Below, piece by piece: positions 1 to 7,380 of a stretch of 64,000 nucleotides of DNA; the stretch's first letter is position 1, and every line of letters starts with the position of its first letter. Made by a program: the position numbers and the translations under genes. Below the pieces are notes generated by a model. It worked only from the letters and a program-made list of their open reading frames with translations, was not told the DNA's origin and made no database searches. The stretch is from assembly GCF_040546595.1 (NCBI RefSeq), contig NZ_JBEPOB010000001.1:4465001-4529000 (forward strand), given 5' to 3'. Origin of the DNA: Bosea sp. OAE506. Its GTDB lineage: Bacteria; Pseudomonadota; Alphaproteobacteria; Rhizobiales; Beijerinckiaceae.

Positions 1-4
1 TTCC

Positions 5-517
5 ATGGTCATGTCGCTGATATACAGCAGCCATTGTCGGCTGCCTGACGGCCATCATTTCGAAGACGGAATGGAGTCGATCCGGACCGTAGCGGCCGCA
101 CAGAATCATGTCTTCGATATCACAGGCTTCATGTTCTTCTTCGACCGGAAATTCGTCCAGATCATCGAGGGCGACTTCGACAACGTCGCCAACCTCTACA
201 AATGCATCCGCCGGGACGCGCGGCATGACAGCTGCCGCATCGTCGAATTCTGTGAAATCCCCCAGCGTTGCTTCGCGCCGGGGATGCTGGCTCACTCGAT
301 CGAGTTCATCCGCGACAACGCGGCCGAGTTGCAGGTGAAGATGCGGTTCCTGAACAAGTTTATCGGCGAGTCCGGCCGGGATTCGATCAAGATCCGCGAC
401 CTGCTGCTATCGATCGCCTCCGAACTGCAGAAGAAGAGCCATTTCCCCAAAGGCAATGCGACCCATCGGTCCGGATTCGCCGCGCCGGTCGCCAGAACCG
501 CGGCCGGCCACGCCTGA
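5..517 (+). CDS. BLUF-domain blue-light sensor protein
   Basis: Short flavin-binding photoreceptor (170 aa), cytoplasmic. The BLUF fold covers about residues 4-95. The first strand carries Y7 (LIYSS), N34 precedes the conserved DITG turn (38-41), and Q52 lies in FVQIIEG. These are the Tyr, Asn and Gln positions that hold FAD and run the hydrogen-bond photocycle in this family. Residues 96-170 are a charged tail with no recognisable output domain, so it would act by contacting a partner. ATG codons at 5 and 11 are both possible. Family members begin just before the first strand, so the gene is probably complete, although the window edge is 4 bases away and an earlier start cannot be excluded. 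No partner kinase or cyclase is adjacent. Confidence 0.85.
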   Translation: MVMSLIYSSHCRLPDGHHFEDGMESIRTVAAAQNHVFDITGFMFFFDRKFVQIIEGDFDNVANLYKCIRRDARHDSCRIVEFCEIPQRCFAPGMLAHSIEFIRDNAAELQVKMRFLNKFIGESGRDSIKIRDLLLSIASELQKKSHFPKGNATHRSGFAAPVARTAAGHA

Positions 518-638
518 CGCTGAGGGCCGCGAGTGCCACCCTGTCTCGCGGCCCCTTGGCGGCGTCTTCGCGTCGCGCTCTACTGACGTCCCGCCCGGCC
601 GGGTTCACTTGCGCCGGCGGCAGCAGGGACCGCGCCCG

Positions 639-2234
639 ATGCCTGGAATTCGGAGCCTCTCATTCGTTCTGACGATCGGGTTGGTGCTCGCGACGGCTGG
701 GGCCGCGCTGGCCCAAGGCGTCCTTCATCGCAGCCATGACGGCGACCCTGGCAGTCTCGATCCGCTGCGGACGACGAGCGTCGCCGAGGCGCATCTGCTG
801 CGCGACCTCTATGAGGGCCTCGTCATCCATACGATGAAGGGCGAGATCGCGCCGGGCGTGGCGGAGAGTTGGACGACCAGCGAGGACGGGCTGGTCTGGC
901 GCTTCATGCTGCGTCGGGATGCGCGCTGGTCGAATGGCGAGCCGGTGACGGCGTCCGACTTCGTGTTCTCGCTGCGGCGCATGGTCGATCCGCGCTCGGG
1001 CGCGCCCTATGCGACCCTGCTCGATCCGATCCTGAACGCCGAGCGCATCCACAAGGCGGCCGAAGGTGCGCGCGTGGAGGATCTCGGCGTGTCGGCCCCG
1101 GAGCCCGGGCTGCTCGAAATCCGGCTGGAACGTCCGACGCCGCATCTGCTCGAACTGCTGGCGCACCAGGCCGCGCTGCCTGTCCACCCGGCGACCGCGG
1201 ACCGGCCCGGCCGGCTGGCCGCGCGGGTGGCGGACTGGGTCTCGAACGGCCCCTATGTGCTGAAGGAATTCGTGCCCAGTTCCCATATCCGGCTGGACCG
1301 CAACCCCGCCTTCCACAGCGCCGCCGAGGTCCGCATCGAAACGGTGATCTCCTACCCCATCGCCGATGCGGCGGTCGCGGCGCGGCGCTTCGTGGCGGGC
1401 GAGCTGCACCTGACCACCGACATCCCCACCGACCAGATCGCGGCCCTGCGAGGGCGGCTGGGCGCACAGGTCCGCGTCTCTCCGGCGCTCGGCACCTATT
1501 TCCTGCTGCTCAACACGGCCAAAGCCCCCTTCTCCGATGCGCGGCTGCGCCGGGCGCTGTCGCTCGCGATCGACCGGGAGTTCATCGCCGAGCGCGTCTG
1601 GGCCGGCACCATGCTGCCGGCCTATGGCGTGATCCCTCCCCATATCGGCAATTATGGCGAACGCGCCGAACTCGACTTCAAGGCCGCCTCCCCGCTCGAA
1701 CGTGAAGACGAGGCGAAGCGGCTGATGGCGGCCGCGGGCTACGGAGCCGGCGTGCCGCTGCGCATCGAGCTGCGCTACAACCGCAATGACAACAACCGGC
1801 GCACCATTGCGGCCATCGCGGAGCAATGGGCGGCGATCGGCGTCGAGACGTCACTGATCGAGACCGACAGCGCGGCGCATTTCGCCCATCTGCGCGAGGG
1901 CGGCGATTTCGACGTCGCCCGCTATGGCTGGATCGGCGACTATTCCGATCCGCAGACCTTCCTCTTCCTGTTCCGGAGCGACAACACTGCCTTCAATGTC
2001 GGTCGCTATGCCGATCCGCAGTTCGACGCGCTGTTGGGGCTCGCGGCCGGCGAAGCCGATCTCGCCAGGCGCGCCGCGATCCTGCGGGAGGCCGACAGCC
2101 TGATCGTCCGCGACCAACCCTGGATCCCGGTGCTGCACTATTCGCACAAGAACCTCGTCTCGAACCGGCTCGCCGGCTTCGCGCCGAACCCGCAAGGCGC
2201 GATCCCCTCGCGCTTCCTGAGCTTTCGCCCCTGA
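639..2234 (+). CDS. Peptide/oligopeptide-type ABC transporter substrate-binding protein (SBP family 5)
   Basis: Periplasmic solute-binding protein (531 aa) of the OppA/DppA class. The reading frame is open from 456, but the ATG at 639 is chosen because it gives a clean Sec signal peptide (residues 1-25, ending AGAALAQ). The upstream 61 codons look like non-coding high-GC frame. The mature part has family hallmarks: an early DPGSLDPLRTTS segment, ESWTTSEDGLVWRFMLR, WSNGEPVTASDFVFSLRR, a SNGPYVLKEF segment, LRRALSLAIDRE and YGWIGDYSDPQTFLFLF. No permease or ATPase gene is adjacent, so it is an orphan binding protein that must use components encoded elsewhere. A D-amino-acid aminotransferase follows after 107 bases on the same strand, which weakly suggests peptide or D-amino-acid uptake. 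Confidence 0.88.
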   Translation: MPGIRSLSFVLTIGLVLATAGAALAQGVLHRSHDGDPGSLDPLRTTSVAEAHLLRDLYEGLVIHTMKGEIAPGVAESWTTSEDGLVWRFMLRRDARWSNGEPVTASDFVFSLRRMVDPRSGAPYATLLDPILNAERIHKAAEGARVEDLGVSAPEPGLLEIRLERPTPHLLELLAHQAALPVHPATADRPGRLAARVADWVSNGPYVLKEFVPSSHIRLDRNPAFHSAAEVRIETVISYPIADAAVAARRFVAGELHLTTDIPTDQIAALRGRLGAQVRVSPALGTYFLLLNTAKAPFSDARLRRALSLAIDREFIAERVWAGTMLPAYGVIPPHIGNYGERAELDFKAASPLEREDEAKRLMAAAGYGAGVPLRIELRYNRNDNNRRTIAAIAEQWAAIGVETSLIETDSAAHFAHLREGGDFDVARYGWIGDYSDPQTFLFLFRSDNTAFNVGRYADPQFDALLGLAAGEADLARRAAILREADSLIVRDQPWIPVLHYSHKNLVSNRLAGFAPNPQGAIPSRFLSFRP

Positions 2235-2341
2235 CAGAAGCGGGGCTGCCCCCGCATCGACGCCGGCATTCGCCCCTCGCGCCCAGCTTGCGTCTCGGCT
2301 AGGAGCGATGCTGTTGGAAACCCGCTGACGAGAGCCGACCG

Positions 2342-3199
2342 ATGTCCCGCATTGTCTATGTGAACGGCGCCTATCTCCCCGAGGAGGATGCCAAGATCTC
2401 GATCTTCGACCGCGGCTTCATCTTCGGCGACGGCATCTACGAGGTTTCGGCCGTGATCGGCGGCAAGCTGGTCGATTGCGAGGCGCATCTGGCCCGGCTC
2501 GAACGCTCCTGCGGCGAGATCCGGTTGGCCCTGCCCTGGTCGAAGGCCGAGCTGGTTGCGATCCACGAGGAACTGATCAAGCGCAACAGCCTCGACGAAG
2601 GCGGCATCTATCTGCAGGTCTCGCGCGGCGCGGCCGATCGCGACTTCCCCTTCCCGAAGGACGTCACGCCGACGCTGGTGATGTTCACCCAGGCCCGCAA
2701 CTTCGTGAACGCCCCGGCGGTGAAGACCGGCATCAAGGTCGTTTCGACACCGGATCTGCGCTGGGCCCGGCGCGACATCAAGAGCGTCAACCTGCTCGCC
2801 CCGGTGCTGGCCAAGCAGTTCGCAGCCGAAAGCGGCGCGCAGGAAGCCTGGATGATCGAGGACGGCGTCGTCACCGAGGGCGCCTCGTCGACCGCCTGGA
2901 TCGTCAAGGGCAAGACGCTGATCTCGCGGCCGCTCTCCAACAAGGTCCTGCCCGGCATCACCCGCATGGCCGTGCTGGCCTATATCGCAGAAACGGGCTT
3001 CGCCTTCGAGGAGCGCGAATTCACGCTGGCCGAGGCGCTGGACGCCGAGGAGGCCTTCATCACCTCCGCCACCAGCCTCGTCATGCCGGTGACGACGATC
3101 GACGGCCACAGCATCCACAACGGCGCCCCGGGCCCGACCGCGCTGCGCCTGCGCGAAATCTATATCGATTTTGCCCGCAAGGGCGGCGTGCTGGGGTGA
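2342..3199 (+). CDS. dat: D-amino-acid aminotransferase (class IV PLP)
   Basis: 285 aa, the usual length for D-alanine/D-amino-acid transaminase, which moves the amino group of D-amino acids to 2-oxoglutarate or pyruvate using PLP. Visible signatures are YVNGAYLPEEDAKISIFDRGFIFGDGIYE at the N-terminus (fold-type IV), the PLP-lysine segment RWARRDIKSVNLL with K147, and E179 in VVTEGASST, which faces the PLP ring nitrogen in this family. GITR and SATS phosphate-contact motifs follow. The DIKS-type lysine motif favours D-amino-acid over branched-chain aminotransferase activity. ATG at 2342 is preceded by a spacer of about 100 bases. The gene ends 10 bases from the convergent nucleotidyltransferase gene. 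Confidence 0.88.
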   Translation: MSRIVYVNGAYLPEEDAKISIFDRGFIFGDGIYEVSAVIGGKLVDCEAHLARLERSCGEIRLALPWSKAELVAIHEELIKRNSLDEGGIYLQVSRGAADRDFPFPKDVTPTLVMFTQARNFVNAPAVKTGIKVVSTPDLRWARRDIKSVNLLAPVLAKQFAAESGAQEAWMIEDGVVTEGASSTAWIVKGKTLISRPLSNKVLPGITRMAVLAYIAETGFAFEEREFTLAEALDAEEAFITSATSLVMPVTTIDGHSIHNGAPGPTALRLREIYIDFARKGGVLG

Positions 3200-3209
3200 C
3201 CCCGGCGGG

Positions 3210-4247
3210 CTACAGAGCGTCCAGAAGCATCTTCGTTCCCTCCATGCGAGCCAGCGCAGCGGCGAGTCGCTCGCGCCAGCGTGGGCCGCGGGCCAAGGCG
3301 TCCTGATAGGCCTCTCGCAGTTCATCAGGACGATCGCGCGCAAGGATTTCGATCAGGAACGCCGCCTGTCGGCGGTCCTTGATCGATTTCAGGCTGTCGG
3401 CTCCTTCTCGCCGCCGGTCGGACACGATCAGCTTGTGGATCGCGAAGCGCTCCGGCCGGGGTATCTGGACGAGAACGCCGTTGCGATAGCAGAGCGCGGC
3501 GAGGATCGGCTCCGCGAGCAGGAAATTGAGATAGTGGAGCGATTGGGCGTGCACGCCCAATGCCTGCAGGGGCCTGGTGTCCTCCGTGTCGGTAAAGGAC
3601 GGCGTCAGGAACTCAACCAACAGGTTCTTGCGGCTCTGCCGCCAGCGCCAGCTCCTGTGGCGATCCAGCCCCGGAACGGGTTCGAAGGCCAAATCGCCGA
3701 GCAGTCGCGGCAGGCCTTCCTCGACACTGTCCTGCACCGCCAGCGACAATCGCTCGAAACTGGCAATATCGATGTCGTTGGTCTGGGCGGCATCGTCGAG
3801 CCGGTAGCCCACGCCGAGTTCGCCCTCGTAAAGACGAAAAGCCAGCGTGCCGACGAGGGTGCCGCCAAGTCGAAACACGCCCGTCGCTGCCAGCGCCGCC
3901 ACGAGGCTCCCGGTGGCGGCGTCGATCGGAAGGAAGCCTTCCGCCCGGAGGATCCGGATCAGGCGCGTGCGCTGGCTGCGTCGCTCGACCGCCGCAGCCT
4001 TGATGGTCGCCGCCCCGTCCAGACGCTGCCTCAATTGCGAGCTGTCCTCGCCGATGTAAGCTTTCTTGACCTCGGTGCCGACGCGGTAGCTGTCGTACCA
4101 GTAAACGCGGCCATTGCGCTCGACACGGGTCGGAGCGCCGCGCAGCTCGGAAACCGTTTCGTCCCGCAGCGCGTTGAGCAGATCGTAGTAGGCGCTGTGG
4201 GCCAGTGATGAGTGATAAGCGATCTCGGCCATGGCCATGTTCAACAT
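3210..4247 (-). CDS. GSU2403-type nucleotidyltransferase-fold protein
   Basis: 345 aa from the first ATG (4247). The frame is open to a TTG at 4283, but that extension would be encoded by the repeat array. The central part has the divergent nucleotidyltransferase signature: GGTLVGTLAFRLYEG followed by TNDIDIA with the two metal-binding aspartates. The C-terminal half carries RFAIHKLIVSDRR. This pattern is shared with the GSU2403/NTP_transf_8 group, whose substrate is unknown to me; some relatives of the fold act as nucleotide-transferring toxins. No separate antitoxin-like ORF is adjacent. ATGs at 4238 and 4232 are alternative starts and no clear Shine-Dalgarno decides among them. It is probably expressed alone and autoregulated through the tandem repeats at 4238-4302. 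Confidence 0.75.
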   Translation of the reverse strand: MLNMAMAEIAYHSSLAHSAYYDLLNALRDETVSELRGAPTRVERNGRVYWYDSYRVGTEVKKAYIGEDSSQLRQRLDGAATIKAAAVERRSQRTRLIRILRAEGFLPIDAATGSLVAALAATGVFRLGGTLVGTLAFRLYEGELGVGYRLDDAAQTNDIDIASFERLSLAVQDSVEEGLPRLLGDLAFEPVPGLDRHRSWRWRQSRKNLLVEFLTPSFTDTEDTRPLQALGVHAQSLHYLNFLLAEPILAALCYRNGVLVQIPRPERFAIHKLIVSDRRREGADSLKSIKDRRQAAFLIEILARDRPDELREAYQDALARGPRWRERLAAALARMEGTKMLLDAL

Positions 4248-4302
4248 GATCGAACGTTGTTGAACATGCTTCGTGTTCAACAAAAAATCAATGTGTTGAA
4301 CA
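4238..4302. promoter_or_regulatory. Four alternating 9-bp half-sites (TGTTCAACA) at the nucleotidyltransferase start
   Basis: TGTTCAACA occurs at 4238-4246 and 4274-4282, and its reverse complement TGTTGAACA at 4258-4266 and 4294-4302. Start-to-start distances are 20, 16 and 20, giving two inverted repeats with identical 11-bp gaps. The right copies overlap the last codons of guaD and the left copy overlaps the predicted start codon of the nucleotidyltransferase. A -35-like TTGATT lies between the copies on the minus strand. The arrangement is what a dimeric or cooperative repressor site would look like; function is inferred. Confidence 0.7.
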
Positions 4303-5610
4303 TGGCGGCCGTTCCACCCGCTCCCCCATCACATAGGTCCCGACGACGTTGCGCTCGTCGCCGAGCGTGACCAGCACGAACAGCTCCTCGGCCAGATCGC
4401 GCGCCGTCTCCAGCCGGTGCGCCATGGCGCGCTGGGCGCCCGCGTCGAGCACGACGATGTCGGCCTCGTGGCCGGGCTCCAGCGAGCCGATCAGATGGTC
4501 GAGCTTCAGCGCCTTGGCGTTGCCGAGCGTGATGGCGTGGAGCGCGGCGAAGGCCGAGAGCGACTGCCCCTGCAACTGCAGCACCTTGTAGGCCTCCGAC
4601 ATCGTCCGCAGCATCGAATAGGAGGTGCCGCCGCCGATATCGGTCGCGACGGCGACCGGCACGCCCTCCGCGCGGGCTCGGGCCCAGTCGAACAGGCCCG
4701 AGCCGAGGAAAAGGTTCGAGGTCGGGCAGAAGACGGCGACCGTGCCAGTTTCGGCAAAGCGCCGCCATTCGCGGTCGGTCATGTGGATGCAGTGGCCGAG
4801 CAGGCTCTTGGGGCCGATCAGGCCATAATGCTGGTAGATGCCGGCATAGTCGCCCGGCTCGGGATAAAGCTCGTTGGCGAGCGCGATCTCGGCGCGGTTC
4901 TCGTTGATATGCGTCTGGACATGGCAGTCTGGATGTTCAGCGGCTAGCCGCCCGGCGGCCTCCATCTGCTCCGGCGTCGAGGTCACCACGAAGCGCGGGG
5001 TGATGGCGTAAAGCTGGCGGCCCTTGCCGTGCCAGCGCTCGATCAGCGCCTTCGAGTCGGCATAGCTGCTCTCGGCTGTATCGGTGAGCGCCTCGGGCGC
5101 ATTGCGGTCCATCATCACCTTGCCGGCGATCATGCGGGTGTTGCGGCGCTCGGATTCGGCAAACAGCGCTTCCGCCGATTGCGGATGCACGGAGCAGTAG
5201 ATCACCGCCGTCGTCGTGCCGTTGGCCAGCAATTCATCGAGCAGGAAGGTCGCGAGCTTTTCGGGGTGGCCCTGTTGCGCCAGACGCTGCTCCTCGACGA
5301 AGGTGTAGCGGTTGAGCCAGTCCATCAACTGGGCGCCATAGGAGGCGATCACCTGCGTCTGCGGCATGTGCAGATGGGCGTCGATGAAGCCGGGCATGAT
5401 AAGATGCGGGCGGTGGTCGGTGATCTGCGTCCCCGCCGGCAGGGTCGGCAGGATGTCCTCCGCCGCGCCGACGGCACGAATGACGCCGCCCTCGATCACC
5501 AGCACCCCATCCGCGACATAACGATGCGCCGCCTCGCCGACATCGTGCGGATCGGCCACGAACCACAAAAGGCGGCCGCGCAGGGCGCAAAGGGGGCTGG
5601 TCTGGCTCAA
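4288..5610 (-). CDS. guaD: Guanine deaminase
   Basis: 440 aa amidohydrolase that deaminates guanine to xanthine, the substrate of the xanthine dehydrogenase encoded next door. Zinc ligands are visible: H79 and H81 in PGFIDAHLHMPQ, H234 in VQTHINEN (with E237), H273/H276 in GHCIHM, and D324 in ATDIGGG. The FCPTSNLFLGSG segment is typical of guanine deaminases. The last codons fall inside the repeat array that precedes the nucleotidyltransferase gene. The gene is divergent from xdhABC, with a spacer of 294 bases that contains a large palindromic repeat. The ATG at 5610 gives the usual family N-terminus. Confidence 0.93.
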   Translation of the reverse strand: MSQTSPLCALRGRLLWFVADPHDVGEAAHRYVADGVLVIEGGVIRAVGAAEDILPTLPAGTQITDHRPHLIMPGFIDAHLHMPQTQVIASYGAQLMDWLNRYTFVEEQRLAQQGHPEKLATFLLDELLANGTTTAVIYCSVHPQSAEALFAESERRNTRMIAGKVMMDRNAPEALTDTAESSYADSKALIERWHGKGRQLYAITPRFVVTSTPEQMEAAGRLAAEHPDCHVQTHINENRAEIALANELYPEPGDYAGIYQHYGLIGPKSLLGHCIHMTDREWRRFAETGTVAVFCPTSNLFLGSGLFDWARARAEGVPVAVATDIGGGTSYSMLRTMSEAYKVLQLQGQSLSAFAALHAITLGNAKALKLDHLIGSLEPGHEADIVVLDAGAQRAMAHRLETARDLAEELFVLVTLGDERNVVGTYVMGERVERPPCSTH

Positions 5611-5743
5611 GGATGCGCACTCCGGCTCGGATTCACATCACATCTGCACCAAATCAAAGCTTCCGGCCAAGCGGAGATCATGCCTAATCTGAGGGCATGA
5701 TGTCTCTCCCCGCTGACTTGCTACCGCACACTTCAACCGCGCC

Positions 5744-5848
5744 GTCATCCCGGACGCAGCGCAGCGGAGATCCGGGATCCATCGTAGATCACCGGAGCCC
5801 TCCGATGGATCCCGGAGCTGCGCGGCTTCGCCGCTTGTCCGGGATGAC
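5744..5848. repeat. Nested palindromic intergenic element (105 bp)
   Basis: Outer arms GTCATCCCGGA (5744-5754) and TCCGGGATGAC (5838-5848) are exact inverse complements. Inside them lies a second perfect 13-bp inverted repeat, TCCGGGATCCATC (5771-5783) with GATGGATCCCGGA (5804-5816). It fills most of the guaD/xdhA divergent spacer. The GTCATnCCGGG end sequence resembles the repeat at 58506 and the CGTCAT ends of the 77-bp repeats. It is probably an alphaproteobacterial intergenic palindromic repeat rather than a specific operator. Confidence 0.75.
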
Positions 5849-5904
5849 TGCGCGGATGCGGGATCATGCATCGCACTCGTGGCACACGCAGCCGGTGCAG
5901 AGTC

Positions 5905-7380
5905 ATGCGTGACACGCTCCGCTTCCTCCTCGGCGACGAGTTGATCGAGATCGCAAACTGCGATCCGACGTTGACGCTGCTGGACTGGCTGCGGCTGGAA
6001 CGGCGCCTGACCGGCAGCAAGGAAGGCTGCGCCGAGGGCGATTGCGGCGCCTGCACCGTCGTCGTCGGCCGGCTCGATCGCGGGCGGCTGCGCTACGAGG
6101 CGATCAATGCCTGCATCCGCTTCCTGCCGACGCTGGACGGCTGCCAGGTGCTGACGGTCGAGCATCTGAAAGGCCCGGAAGGCAGCCTGCATCCGGTGCA
6201 GCAGGCGATGGTCGACTGTCACGGCTCGCAATGCGGCTTCTGCACGCCGGGCATCGTGATGTCGCTCTTCGCACTCTGGCTGAACGAGGATGCGCCATCC
6301 GTCTCGCGTATCGAGGATGCGCTGGCGGGCAATCTCTGCCGCTGCACCGGCTATGAACCGATCATCGCGGCGGCGCAGCGCATGTCGTCCGGCGGCGGCG
6401 ACAGGCCGGACCGCGAGGCGGTCACCGCGAGGCTGCATGATCTCGAAGACGACGACACGCTCGCCCTCTCCGGACCCCACGGGCGCTTCTTCGCGCCGGC
6501 CACCGTCGCGGGGCTGGCGGATCTGGTGGCCGCCCATCCGCAGGCGACGCTGGTCGCGGGTGCGACCGATGTCGGGCTCTGGGTGACGAAGGGCATGCGG
6601 CGGCTCGACCCCGTCATCTTCCTCGGGCGCATCATGGCACTGCGGGAGATCGCGGATCGGGGCGATCACCTCGTCTTCGGCGCGATGGCGACCCATGCGG
6701 AGGCTCGCCCGGTGCTGGCGTCGCTCTCGCCGCAACTCGACGAGCTGATGCGCCGCTTCGGCGGCGAACAGGTCCGCAATGCCGGCACGATCAGCGGCAA
6801 CATCGCCAATGGCTCGCCAATCGGCGACCTGCCGCCCGCGCTGATTGCGCTGGGGGCGAGGCTGGTGCTGGCGAAGGCGACGCCGGACGGAGTGACACGC
6901 CGCGACATCCCGCTGGAAGACTTCTTTCTCGACTACCGCAAGCAGGACCGGCGCGAGGGCGAGTTCGTCGAGGCGGTGATCGTGCCCAGGCCGGGCTCCG
7001 ATGCGCTCATCCATGTCTCGAAGGTCTCCAAGCGCTTCGACGAGGACATCTCCGCCGTCTGCGGCGCCTTCCTGCTGCGGCGCGATTCCGCCGGCCGCAT
7101 CGCGGAAGCCCGTCTGGCCTATGGCGGGATGGCGGGCACGCCCAAACGCGCCGCCGCCGCGGAGACCGCGCTGACCGGCCGGAACTGGGACGAGGCGGCC
7201 GTGAATGCGGCCATCGCCGCGCTGGCCCGCGATTTCACGCCGCTCAGCGACATGAGGGCCTCGGCCGGCTACCGGCTGACGGTTGCGGGGAACCTGCTGC
7301 GGCGGTTCCTGATCGAGACGACGCAGCCCGATATCGAGACACGCGTGGCCGGCCAACTCGCGGAGGCTGCCCATGGCTGA
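5905..7380 (+). CDS. xdhA: Xanthine dehydrogenase small subunit (2Fe-2S and FAD domains)
   Basis: 491 aa subunit carrying the iron-sulfur and FAD domains of the two-subunit bacterial enzyme that oxidises hypoxanthine/xanthine to urate. The plant-type 2Fe-2S cluster ligands are C42, C47, C50 and C70. The second cluster ligands are C110 and C113 (QCGFCTPG) with C145 and C147 (LCRCTGY). The FAD domain follows from about residue 180 (TLVAGATDVGLWVTKGMR, RNAGTISGNIANGSPIGDLPP). ATG 5905 is preferred over 5866 because the ferredoxin domain begins directly after it (MRDTLRFLLGDE). The stop overlaps xdhB by 8 bases, indicating translational coupling. Confidence 0.94.
   Translation: MRDTLRFLLGDELIEIANCDPTLTLLDWLRLERRLTGSKEGCAEGDCGACTVVVGRLDRGRLRYEAINACIRFLPTLDGCQVLTVEHLKGPEGSLHPVQQAMVDCHGSQCGFCTPGIVMSLFALWLNEDAPSVSRIEDALAGNLCRCTGYEPIIAAAQRMSSGGGDRPDREAVTARLHDLEDDDTLALSGPHGRFFAPATVAGLADLVAAHPQATLVAGATDVGLWVTKGMRRLDPVIFLGRIMALREIADRGDHLVFGAMATHAEARPVLASLSPQLDELMRRFGGEQVRNAGTISGNIANGSPIGDLPPALIALGARLVLAKATPDGVTRRDIPLEDFFLDYRKQDRREGEFVEAVIVPRPGSDALIHVSKVSKRFDEDISAVCGAFLLRRDSAGRIAEARLAYGGMAGTPKRAAAAETALTGRNWDEAAVNAAIAALARDFTPLSDMRASAGYRLTVAGNLLRRFLIETTQPDIETRVAGQLAEAAHG

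Noticed and set aside
660..1826. Long antisense frame opposite the first binding-protein gene
   Set aside because: Low-complexity Arg/Gly/His-rich translation typical of high-GC shadows; no domain, and the sense frame has a clear SBP family 5 sequence.
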